From an uncultured Actinomycetes bacterium (lineage in GTDB: Bacteria > Actinomycetota > Actinomycetes > Nanopelagicales > Nanopelagicaceae): a stretch of DNA of 39,476 nt. Shown in pieces: positions 29,296 to 36,358 of the stretch (position 1 is the stretch's first letter; every line of letters begins with the position of its first letter). The translations under genes were made by a program, and so were the position numbers. Where the stretch lies: assembly GCA_903874255.1 (NCBI GenBank), contig CAIQRN010000063.1, forward strand, positions 1 through 39,476, in the 5' to 3' direction. Under the pieces are notes generated by a model. The model did no database searches and was not told the DNA's origin. It worked only from the letters and a program-made list of their open reading frames with translations.

Positions 29296-29865
29296 GTGTT
29301 TCAAGTCAGATTTCATGGTCGAGGCGGCCAAGGCGTAGTTACAGCCGCAGAGTTATTGGCACATTCTGCTTTTGATGAGAAGCGATTTGCTGCAGCATTC
29401 CCAAGTTTTGGATCAGAGCGAACTGGTGCACCGGTTGTTGCATTTTGCAGAATCTCAGCCAACCCCATTCGAGTTCGTGAGCCAATCATGCATCCAGATG
29501 CATTAATTGTTCAGGACTCAACGTTATTCAAGCAAGTAGATATTTTTGCGGGTCTCAATGAGGGGGGTTATGTCCTCATTAACTCAACACGAACTTTTAA
29601 AGAACTAGGAATTGAAGATCTTGTAAATGGAAATCCTCGTTTTGTAACGGTTCCTGCAACAAGTATTGCTATGGAGCATTTGGGCCGTCCAGTACCTAAT
29701 GCGGTTTTACTTGGTGCATTTGCCGCGCTCACTGGAGAAATTTCTCTTCATTCTGTCACCGATGCGATAACTGAGAAATTTAAACCAAAGATTGCTGCAG
29801 GAAACTGTGCCGCCGCAACGGCTGCATATGAATTTATTATGAGTAAGGCGGCTACACATGCTTAA
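29296..29865 (+). CDS. porG: 2-oxoacid:acceptor oxidoreductase, gamma subunit (pyruvate type)
   Basis: A 189-residue gamma subunit (POR family) of a CoA-acylating 2-oxoacid oxidoreductase. The N-terminal FHGRGGQGVVTAAELLA is the diagnostic motif, and SFGSERTGAPV follows. The gamma domain helps close over the CoA/TPP site. It starts at a GTG behind GGGGAG and overlaps the alpha gene by 8 nt. It is the first gene of the only plus-strand operon in the window. This subunit alone does not fix the substrate; pyruvate or a branched-chain 2-oxoacid are the likely options. Confidence 0.92.
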   Translation: MFQVRFHGRGGQGVVTAAELLAHSAFDEKRFAAAFPSFGSERTGAPVVAFCRISANPIRVREPIMHPDALIVQDSTLFKQVDIFAGLNEGGYVLINSTRTFKELGIEDLVNGNPRFVTVPATSIAMEHLGRPVPNAVLLGAFAALTGEISLHSVTDAITEKFKPKIAAGNCAAATAAYEFIMSKAATHA

Positions 29866-31048
29866 GCAAATTGAAGGCTCGAAAGCGATTGCCGACACTG
29901 TGGCTGCCTGCAGACCCGAAGTTATTTGCGCTTATCCCATCTCACCACAAACCCATATTGTTGAAGGTTTAAGTGCGATTGTTAAAGCTGGAAAATTAGC
30001 CAAATGTGAATTCATTAATGTTGAATCAGAGTTCGCGGCAATGTCGGTAGCGATTGGCGCAAGTGCAGCGGGTGCTCGCGCATACACCGCAACGGCAAGC
30101 CAAGGTCTTTTGTATATGGTGGAGGCTGTCTACAACGCCGCAGGTTTGGGATTACCAATAGTGATGACAGTTGCCAATCGCGCAATTGGCGGACCTATCA
30201 ATATTTGGAATGATCACAGCGATTCTATGTCTCAGCGTGACTCTGGTTGGATTCAAATGTATGCCGAAACTAATCAGGAAGCCGCTGATTTACATGTACA
30301 GGCTTTTGCAATCGCTGAAAGACTTTCTCTTCCAATAATGGTGTGTATGGATGGCTTTATCTTGACCCATGCATACGAACAAATAGATGTTCCAGAGCAA
30401 GAGTTAGTTGATAAATATCTTCCGACTTTCAATCCTCGCCAAATACTTGATCCAGCCGATCCCGTTTCTATCGGTGCGATGGTTGGGCCAGAAGCTTTTA
30501 CTGAAGTGAAATACATGTCGCATATGAAAAATCTCCAAGCGTTAACTGTAATCCCTGAGGAGTCCGAGAAATTCGCCCAAGTATTTAATCGAGATTCAGG
30601 GGGCTTAGTTCGACCTTATAAAATGCAAGAAGCTCGTAACGTTGTGATTGCCCTTGGATCGGTTCTAGGCACTATAAAAGATGTTGTCGATGAAATGATT
30701 CATGACGGTTATTCCATTGGAGTTTTGGGATTAACCACTTTTAGGCCGTTTCCATTTGAAGCTGTTCGTGAAGCCCTGACCGCTGCGCACAATGTGTTTA
30801 TCGTTGAGAAAGCTTTTCAATTAGGTGTAGGTGGAATAGTCACTGAAAATGTTCGTAGCTCACTTCGAGGAACGGCAACACATGATCAAACCCTCATTGC
30901 CGGTCTTGGTGGTCGCCCGATAACGAAGCAATCACTTCGTACATATTTTGAAGCAGCAATCGATGGACGAGTTGAAGAGTTAACTTTCTTGGATTTAGAC
31001 AAGGATCTGGCAGAGCGTGAGCTGCTGAAAGAGAAGGTCGGACTATGA
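29858..31048 (+). CDS. porA: 2-oxoacid:acceptor oxidoreductase, alpha subunit (pyruvate type)
   Basis: A 396-residue alpha subunit carrying the TPP-pyrimidine domain and domain II. The YPISPQTHIVEGL stretch, the VESEFAAMSVAIGASAAGAR segment with the expected acidic TPP contact, and IGGPINIWNDHSDSM all match PorA-type subunits of pyruvate:ferredoxin oxidoreductases rather than 2-oxoglutarate enzymes. AAGG upstream of the ATG lies in the end of the gamma gene. It overlaps the beta gene as ATGA (31045-31048). Together with beta it would form the catalytic core that decarboxylates the 2-oxoacid and transfers the acyl group to CoA. Confidence 0.93.
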   Translation: MLKQIEGSKAIADTVAACRPEVICAYPISPQTHIVEGLSAIVKAGKLAKCEFINVESEFAAMSVAIGASAAGARAYTATASQGLLYMVEAVYNAAGLGLPIVMTVANRAIGGPINIWNDHSDSMSQRDSGWIQMYAETNQEAADLHVQAFAIAERLSLPIMVCMDGFILTHAYEQIDVPEQELVDKYLPTFNPRQILDPADPVSIGAMVGPEAFTEVKYMSHMKNLQALTVIPEESEKFAQVFNRDSGGLVRPYKMQEARNVVIALGSVLGTIKDVVDEMIHDGYSIGVLGLTTFRPFPFEAVREALTAAHNVFIVEKAFQLGVGGIVTENVRSSLRGTATHDQTLIAGLGGRPITKQSLRTYFEAAIDGRVEELTFLDLDKDLAERELLKEKVGL

Positions 31049-32049
31049 CAACAACTCCCATTAAGTTTTACCAGGTAGGAAGTTTTGCAGTAGGAAATCG
31101 ACTTCTCTCGGAGGAAGATCGCTCTATTCAATCCGATCCAAATCGCACCAATGCTTTAACTTCTGGTCACCGCGCATGCCAAGGATGCGGTGAAGCTTTA
31201 GGTGCGCGCTATGCATTAGATGCGGCAATGCGTGCATGTAATGATCAAGTAATTGCAGTTAATGCCACAGGATGTTTAGAGGTATTTTCAACTCCATATC
31301 CAGAATCATCGTGGCGAATCCCTTGGTTACATTCCCTTTTCGGAAACGCACCTGCAGTTGCAACTGGAGTAGCTGCGGCAATGAAAGCAAAAGGTCGCAC
31401 TGATGTTCGCGTAGTTGGCCAAGGCGGAGATGGTGCAACTGTCGATATTGGTTTTGGTGCTTTGTCAGGAATGTTCGAACGAAACGATGACGTGCTCTAT
31501 ATCTGTTACGACAATGAGGCATACATGAACACGGGAGTTCAACGATCTGGAGCGACTCCCCCAGCTGCACGTACTGCAACAACACAAGCCGTTGGTAGCG
31601 CCCCTGGAAATGTATTTGGACAGGGAAAGAATTTGCCGCGCATCGCAATGGCCCACGAAATTCCCTACGTTGCAACTGCATCGGTAGCAGATTTACGCGA
31701 TCTTGAAGCCAAAGTAACTAAAGCTATGAGTTTTAGGGGTGCGCGTTATATTCACGTTCTCGTCCCATGCCCACTTGGCTGGGGATCTGCTTCTTGCGAC
31801 ACAATAAAAATTGCTCGCCTTGCAACTCAAAGCGGTTTATTTCCAGTATTTGAAGCTGAAAGCGGCGAAGTAACCTCCTCAACACCAATTAGAAAGAAAG
31901 TTGATGTTGAGGAATATCTCAAATTACAACTTCGATATGCGCATTTATTTTCACCCACACGCAACGATGCCGTGATAAACCACTTGCAGGAAATGGCGGA
32001 TAAAAATATTCGTCGCTATAACTTGCTCAATCAAAGTTCGGAGAGCTAA
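31045..32049 (+). CDS. porB: 2-oxoacid:acceptor oxidoreductase, beta subunit (pyruvate type)
   Basis: A 334-residue beta subunit binding TPP diphosphate and a [4Fe-4S] cluster. The TPP motif runs from GDG (128-130) to NEAYMNTG (157-164). Probable cluster Cys residues are C45 and C48 (CQGC), C77 (ATGC) and C242 (VPCPLGW), the usual PorB pattern. ESSWRIPWLHSLFGNA resembles the pyruvate-type signature. It is translationally coupled to alpha. With the fused flavoprotein/ferredoxin downstream, electrons probably go on to NAD(P). Enzymes of this class are typically oxygen-sensitive, which is notable if the host is an aerobic plankton cell. Confidence 0.93.
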   Translation: MTTTPIKFYQVGSFAVGNRLLSEEDRSIQSDPNRTNALTSGHRACQGCGEALGARYALDAAMRACNDQVIAVNATGCLEVFSTPYPESSWRIPWLHSLFGNAPAVATGVAAAMKAKGRTDVRVVGQGGDGATVDIGFGALSGMFERNDDVLYICYDNEAYMNTGVQRSGATPPAARTATTQAVGSAPGNVFGQGKNLPRIAMAHEIPYVATASVADLRDLEAKVTKAMSFRGARYIHVLVPCPLGWGSASCDTIKIARLATQSGLFPVFEAESGEVTSSTPIRKKVDVEEYLKLQLRYAHLFSPTRNDAVINHLQEMADKNIRRYNLLNQSSES

Positions 32050-32054
32050 GCACT

Positions 32055-33674
32055 ATGGAAAAACCTTTTGCAATAACTTTGTCAGTTGAGAGTTCGCTTG
32101 CAAATCACACAGGCTCTTGGCGGGTAGAAAAACCTGAATATGTGCATCGCATGCCCCCTTGTAATAATGCATGTCCTGCAGGTGAAAATATTCAGAACTG
32201 GCTCTATATCGCCGAAGATGGTTCTTACGAAAACGCTTGGCATGCTCTGATCCAAGAAAACCCATTCCCTGCAATTATGGGGCGAGTGTGTTATCACCCA
32301 TGCCAAGATGTTTGTAATCGTTCATTTCTTGATGAAGCTGTCGGAATTAATTCAGTTGAAAGATTTTTGGGCGATCACGCAATTGAAAAAGGTTGGAAAA
32401 TTCCCGCACCCGATGTGGAAAGTGGGTTCAAGGTTTTAATTATTGGAGCGGGTCCTGCCGGATTAAGTGCCGCTTATCATCTACGGCGACTTGGCCATGA
32501 TGTAACCGTACGCGATGCCACTCATGCACCTGGTGGAATGATGCGATATGGAATACCTAAATATCGCCTTCCACGCGAAATATTAGATGCAGAAATTAAT
32601 CGCATTAAAGAGATGGGCATCCGTTTTGAAATGAACACCCGGGTCGATGATGTTCATGTGGCCATGGATGAAGGCTTTGATGCAGTATTTCTAGCCATAG
32701 GCGCACAATTAAGTAAGCGTGCATATATCCCAGCAAGTGAAGCTGCTCGAATCATGGATGCAATCAAAGTTCTACATGATGTTGAAGAGGGCAATCAACC
32801 ACTTCTCGGTCGCAAGGTTGTGGTCTACGGCGGTGGAAATACTGCAATGGATGTGGCACGAACTGCGAAGCGTTTAGGCGCCGAAGAGGCAGTAATTGTT
32901 TATCGCCGAACCAGAGATAAAGCTCCAGCAAATGACCTTGAAATTACGGAGGCACTTGAGGAAGGGATTCTTGTTAAATGGTTATCGACGGTTAATCACG
33001 TTGGTCAACATGAGTTGCGAATTGAAAAGATGGAGTTAGATGAAAAGGGATTCCCACAGCCAACTGGGGAATTTGAGACCCTTGAAGCTGATTCATTGAT
33101 TTTAGCTTTAGGGCAGGAAGTTGATTTTTCATTGCTGGGAAATAGTGCAGACCTCGATGTCGTGGATGGAACCATGACAGTTGATGCAACGATGATGACA
33201 AGCCATCCAGGAATCTTTGCAGGTGGAGATATGGTTCCGGCCGATCGCACCGTTACAACTGGTGTTGGCCACGGTAAAAAAGCTGCACGCAATATCGATG
33301 CTTGGTTGCGCAAATCTACCTATGAGAATACAAAGAACACCGATCTTGTCACTTACGAACAATTGAACAGTTGGTATTACACCGATGCACCACACGTAGT
33401 TCGTGAGCGCTTAGAAGCTTCCCGGCGTGCCAAAGATTTTTCAGAAGTTGTGAAGGGTCTAGATGAGTCAAATGCTTTATACGAAGCCCGTCGTTGCATG
33501 TCTTGCGGAAATTGTTTTGAGTGTGACAACTGCTTTGGGGTGTGTCCAGATAACGCGATTATCAAACTAGGTCCGGGCAAGGGATTTGAGATCAACTTGG
33601 ATTACTGCAAAGGCTGTGGAATCTGCGTTAGCGAGTGCCCATCAAGTTCTATTGTGATGGTGGCAGACAAATAA
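32055..33674 (+). CDS. GltD-like NAD(P)H flavoprotein fused to a C-terminal 2[4Fe-4S] ferredoxin (PorD-like)
   Basis: A 539-residue electron-transfer protein. The N terminus has GltD-type Fe-S cysteines (C36, C40, C79, C83, C87), then an FAD site GAGPAG (131-136) and a second nucleotide site YGGGNTAMDVA (258-268) for NAD(P). After about residue 478 comes a ferredoxin domain with two complete CxxCxxCxxxCP clusters (C487/490/493/497 and C518/521/524/528), plus an extra CxxC at 481/484. It matches the small subunit of glutamate synthase fused to the delta (PorD) subunit. It most likely moves electrons from the oxidoreductase to NAD(P)+, or in reverse. It starts 5 nt after porB. Its stop abuts the pyrH stop on the other strand. 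Confidence 0.9.
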   Translation: MEKPFAITLSVESSLANHTGSWRVEKPEYVHRMPPCNNACPAGENIQNWLYIAEDGSYENAWHALIQENPFPAIMGRVCYHPCQDVCNRSFLDEAVGINSVERFLGDHAIEKGWKIPAPDVESGFKVLIIGAGPAGLSAAYHLRRLGHDVTVRDATHAPGGMMRYGIPKYRLPREILDAEINRIKEMGIRFEMNTRVDDVHVAMDEGFDAVFLAIGAQLSKRAYIPASEAARIMDAIKVLHDVEEGNQPLLGRKVVVYGGGNTAMDVARTAKRLGAEEAVIVYRRTRDKAPANDLEITEALEEGILVKWLSTVNHVGQHELRIEKMELDEKGFPQPTGEFETLEADSLILALGQEVDFSLLGNSADLDVVDGTMTVDATMMTSHPGIFAGGDMVPADRTVTTGVGHGKKAARNIDAWLRKSTYENTKNTDLVTYEQLNSWYYTDAPHVVRERLEASRRAKDFSEVVKGLDESNALYEARRCMSCGNCFECDNCFGVCPDNAIIKLGPGKGFEINLDYCKGCGICVSECPSSSIVMVADK

Positions 33675-34397
33675 TTAGGAAACTAAAGTACCTATAGTTT
33701 CACCACGCACTGCTCGAGCTATATTTCCATTTTGCATTAGATCAAAGACCACAATAGGTAAGTGATTTTCACGGCATAGAGCAAAAGCTGCTGCATCTGC
33801 AACTGCGAGAGACTTACTTAAGACCTCATCGTAAGAAATAGTTTCAAACTTGACTGCCGACGCATCTTTCTTAGGGTCTGCGTTGTAAACACCATCGACG
33901 CCGCTCTTTGCTAATAGCAAGGCTTCTGCGCCGATTTCAAGTGCGCGTTGGGCTGAAACTGTATCGGTGGTGAAGAATGGCATTCCTGCACCTGCACCGA
34001 AAATTACCACGCGACCTTTTTCAAGATGTCGAATTGCTCGAAGCGGAATGTAAGGTTCAGCTACTTGCCCCATTGAGATTGCGGTTTGTACGCGAGTTTG
34101 AATTCCCTCTTTTTCAAGAAAATCTTGGAGCGCCAAGCAGTTCATCACAGTTCCGAGCATTCCCATATAGTCAGCGCGCGAGCGATCCATTCCACGCTGT
34201 GAAAGTTCTGCTCCTCGGAAATAATTTCCACCGCCAACAACAATCGCAACTTGAACACCGCTACGGGCTACATCAGCGATTTGTTTGGCAATATCTTGAA
34301 CAACATCAGGGTCAACACCGATGCCTTTTTCTCCACCAAAAACTTCACCAGAAAGTTTAAGGAGCACCCGCCGATACGTTCCTCGTGTACCGGGCAT
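33675..34397 (-). CDS. pyrH: UMP kinase
   Basis: A 240-residue amino-acid-kinase-fold enzyme phosphorylating UMP to UDP, usually a hexamer regulated by GTP and UTP. The N-terminal [30 protein letters not shown] and the [20 protein letters not shown] segment are standard. An AAAGGAG site precedes the ATG. It follows tsf by 59 nt, as in most bacteria, but its usual downstream partner frr has been displaced. It ends tail-to-tail with the flavoprotein gene with no base between the stop codons. Confidence 0.97.
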   Translation of the reverse strand: MPGTRGTYRRVLLKLSGEVFGGEKGIGVDPDVVQDIAKQIADVARSGVQVAIVVGGGNYFRGAELSQRGMDRSRADYMGMLGTVMNCLALQDFLEKEGIQTRVQTAISMGQVAEPYIPLRAIRHLEKGRVVIFGAGAGMPFFTTDTVSAQRALEIGAEALLLAKSGVDGVYNADPKKDASAVKFETISYDEVLSKSLAVADAAAFALCRENHLPIVVFDLMQNGNIARAVRGETIGTLVS

Positions 34398-34456
34398 GAG
34401 TGCTCCTTTAACTTCTAGTTCGAATATCTAAATTCTAAGCGTTAAAGCCTTTGAAC

Positions 34457-35287
34457 TTATTGACCGACGCGGAAGCGATCGAAAGCCTTAACGGCTGTTC
34501 CTGCTTCATCGAGGATCTGCTTGACCGTCTTCTTTGCATCTTTAGCAAATGACTGCTCGATTAAAGAAACTTCCTTGACGAAGCCAGTAACTCGACCCTC
34601 AATGATTTTAATCATCGAAGCTTCAGGCTTACCTTCTTCACGGGCGGTCTCTTCGGCAATGCGTCGCTCATTTTCAATGAGATCTGCAGGCACATCTTCG
34701 CGATTTACAAATTGTGGCGCAAAGGCTGCAATGTGTTGAGCGATGTCCTTGCCAACTTCAGCAGCATCCTTAGTCAATTGAACTAGAACGCCAACTTGTG
34801 GTGGCAAATCTGGGCTAGTGCGGTGCAAATAGATTCCAACTGGAGAATCCTTCAACACGGTGATTCGGCGAACTTCAATCTTTTCGCCGAGCGTTGCGTT
34901 GGCTTCATCAACTGTTGCTTGGACAGTGCTTCCATTTGCCATTGTTGAAGCAAGGAAAGATTCAAGTGAATCTGACTGAGCATTTTGAAGATGAGCAAGT
35001 AGTTCATCAGCAAGAGCAATAAAGCGCTCACCCTTAGCAACGAAATCTGTCTCGCAGTTAAGCTCAAGCATCACGCCAAGATTTCCTTCAACCTTTGCAA
35101 CTACTGCACCGTTTGAAGTTAAACGACCCTCACGCTTTGTTACTCCCTTGAGTCCCTTAACGCGAATGATGTCGATGGCCTTGTTGTAATCGCCTTCAGC
35201 TTCATCCAAAGCTTTCTTGCAATCAAGCATTCCCGCAGCTGTTGCTTCGCGAAGCTTCTTTACATCTTCAGCTGTATATGCAGCCAT
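34457..35287 (-). CDS. tsf: Translation elongation factor Ts
   Basis: A 276-residue guanine-nucleotide exchange factor for EF-Tu. The N-terminal TAEDVKKLREATAAGMLDCK (UBA-like) and the core NCETDFVAKGERF motif, whose TDFVAKG contacts EF-Tu, are both present. Length is normal for Actinobacteria. An AGAAGGAG site lies in the last codons of rpsB, and only 4 nt separate the two genes, so rpsB-tsf is the expected operon. Confidence 0.97.
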   Translation of the reverse strand: MAAYTAEDVKKLREATAAGMLDCKKALDEAEGDYNKAIDIIRVKGLKGVTKREGRLTSNGAVVAKVEGNLGVMLELNCETDFVAKGERFIALADELLAHLQNAQSDSLESFLASTMANGSTVQATVDEANATLGEKIEVRRITVLKDSPVGIYLHRTSPDLPPQVGVLVQLTKDAAEVGKDIAQHIAAFAPQFVNREDVPADLIENERRIAEETAREEGKPEASMIKIIEGRVTGFVKEVSLIEQSFAKDAKKTVKQILDEAGTAVKAFDRFRVGQ

Positions 35288-35291
35288 TTAA

Positions 35292-36137
35292 TTAAGCTCC
35301 TTCTGTAACTGTTGGTGCTTCTGTTGCAACTGCTTCAACTGCTGGAGCAGCGGCTTCTTCAATTGTTCCCGCAATTTCTTTTTCCCAGTCAGCTAAAGGT
35401 TCGCCTTCAGCAACTGCAGGCGCTTCAGCTTTAACTTCTGATTTAGCTTGAGCCGAACGTGCAGCAAGACCTGCAACGATTGCATCAGTAATAACGCGTG
35501 TTAGTAATCCGATTGAACGGATTGCATCATCGTTACCTGGAATCTTGTAATCAACTTCATCTGGATCGCAGTTTGTATCCAAAATTGCAATTACTGGAAT
35601 ACCAAGCTTCTTAGCTTCTTGCACTGCAAGGTGTTCTTTCTTCGTGTCTACAACCCAAATCGCTGAAGGCAACTTAGTCATGTTACGGATACCGTTAAGG
35701 TTCTTAAATAGTTTTTCGCGTTCGCGACGCAAGACAAGAAGTTCCTTCTTGGTTAGAAGTAAATCATTCTTCTCTTCAAGTGCTTCAAGCTCCTTAAGGC
35801 GCTGAATACGCTTGTATACAGTTGGGAAATTTGTAAGCATTCCACCTAACCAACGCTCAGTCACTGTTGGCATACCAACGCGCGCTGCTTGTTCGATGAT
35901 TGGTTCTTGTGCTTGCTTCTTTGTTCCAACAAATAAAACGTGACCGCCCTTTGCAACTGTGTCCTTAACGAACTCGTAAGCATTGTCGATCAAAGCAAGT
36001 GACTGTTGGATATCGATGATGTAGATGCCATTGCGTTCTGTAAAAATAAAACGCTTCATCTTTGGATTCCATCGACGAGTCTGGTGTCCGAAGTGGACTC
36101 CGCTGTCGAGGAGTTCGCGCATTGTTACAACTGCCAT
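35292..36137 (-). CDS. rpsB: 30S ribosomal protein S2
   Basis: A 281-residue protein of the 30S head-body junction. [20 protein letters not shown] at the N terminus and the [12 protein letters not shown] region are diagnostic. The C terminus carries an Ala/Glu-rich extension common in Actinobacteria. The start is the ATG at 36137, behind AAGGAG at 36152-36147. An upstream in-frame ATG at 36308 would translate the leader into 57 unconserved residues and is rejected. The leader is highly structured (separate entry), suggesting autogenous control of rpsB-tsf. Confidence 0.96.
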   Translation of the reverse strand: MAVVTMRELLDSGVHFGHQTRRWNPKMKRFIFTERNGIYIIDIQQSLALIDNAYEFVKDTVAKGGHVLFVGTKKQAQEPIIEQAARVGMPTVTERWLGGMLTNFPTVYKRIQRLKELEALEEKNDLLLTKKELLVLRREREKLFKNLNGIRNMTKLPSAIWVVDTKKEHLAVQEAKKLGIPVIAILDTNCDPDEVDYKIPGNDDAIRSIGLLTRVITDAIVAGLAARSAQAKSEVKAEAPAVAEGEPLADWEKEIAGTIEEAAAPAVEAVATEAPTVTEGA

Positions 36138-36146
36138 TTCGGCATA

Positions 36147-36152
36147 CTCCTT
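36147..36152 (-). promoter_or_regulatory. Ribosome-binding site that sets the rpsB start
   Basis: The minus strand reads AAGGAG 9 nt before the ATG at 36137. It confirms the short S2 start and leaves the 36138-36308 stretch as untranslated leader. Confidence 0.8.
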
Positions 36153-36176
36153 CTTAGGTTTTACGTGCAGCGCACA

Positions 36177-36316
36177 AAAACCCGCTCGGTTTTGGCCAAA
36201 CAATTTGTTAGGCCCGTCGCACTGAAAGTCATCTACCGATTTAACGGACCGAGATGATTCACCGACCAATTGGTCAGGCAGTGCTGAGATGTCACCGCTG
36301 AAAAACATCAGTGGTG
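36177..36316 (-). promoter_or_regulatory. Candidate structured rpsB leader with junction and attenuator-like hairpins
   Basis: In the minus-strand transcript a hairpin at 36316-36293 (8 pairs, one mismatch) comes first. A junction follows. GCACTG (36284-36279) pairs with CAGTGC (36224-36219) and encloses a GACC-AATT-GGTC hairpin (36275-36264) and a TCATCT/AGATGA stem (36257-36252 with 36234-36229). Next is a GGCCTAAC/GTTTGGCC hairpin (36214-36194, one mismatch). Then AAAACC/GGTTTT (36193-36177) ends in a run of T, like a weak intrinsic terminator about 40 nt before the S2 start. TAAGAT in the upstream spacer (36332-36327) could be the -10 box. The order fits a ribosomal-protein leader with attenuation, inferred from complementarity only. 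Confidence 0.5.
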
Positions 36317-36358
36317 CAGGCGAAATCTTACCCGAGCCCTGAGCGTGAAATTACCGCG

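Noticed and set aside
29296-33674. The plus-strand oxidoreductase block as a transposon or genomic island
   Set aside because: No transposase, integrase, tRNA or flanking repeats were seen, and base use looks like the neighbours. Its origin may be old transfer, but this cannot be shown from the window.
36138-36308. N-terminal extension of S2 starting at 36308
   Set aside because: The 57 extra residues are not S2-like. A good ribosome-binding site precedes the ATG at 36137, and the upstream DNA is better explained as structured leader.
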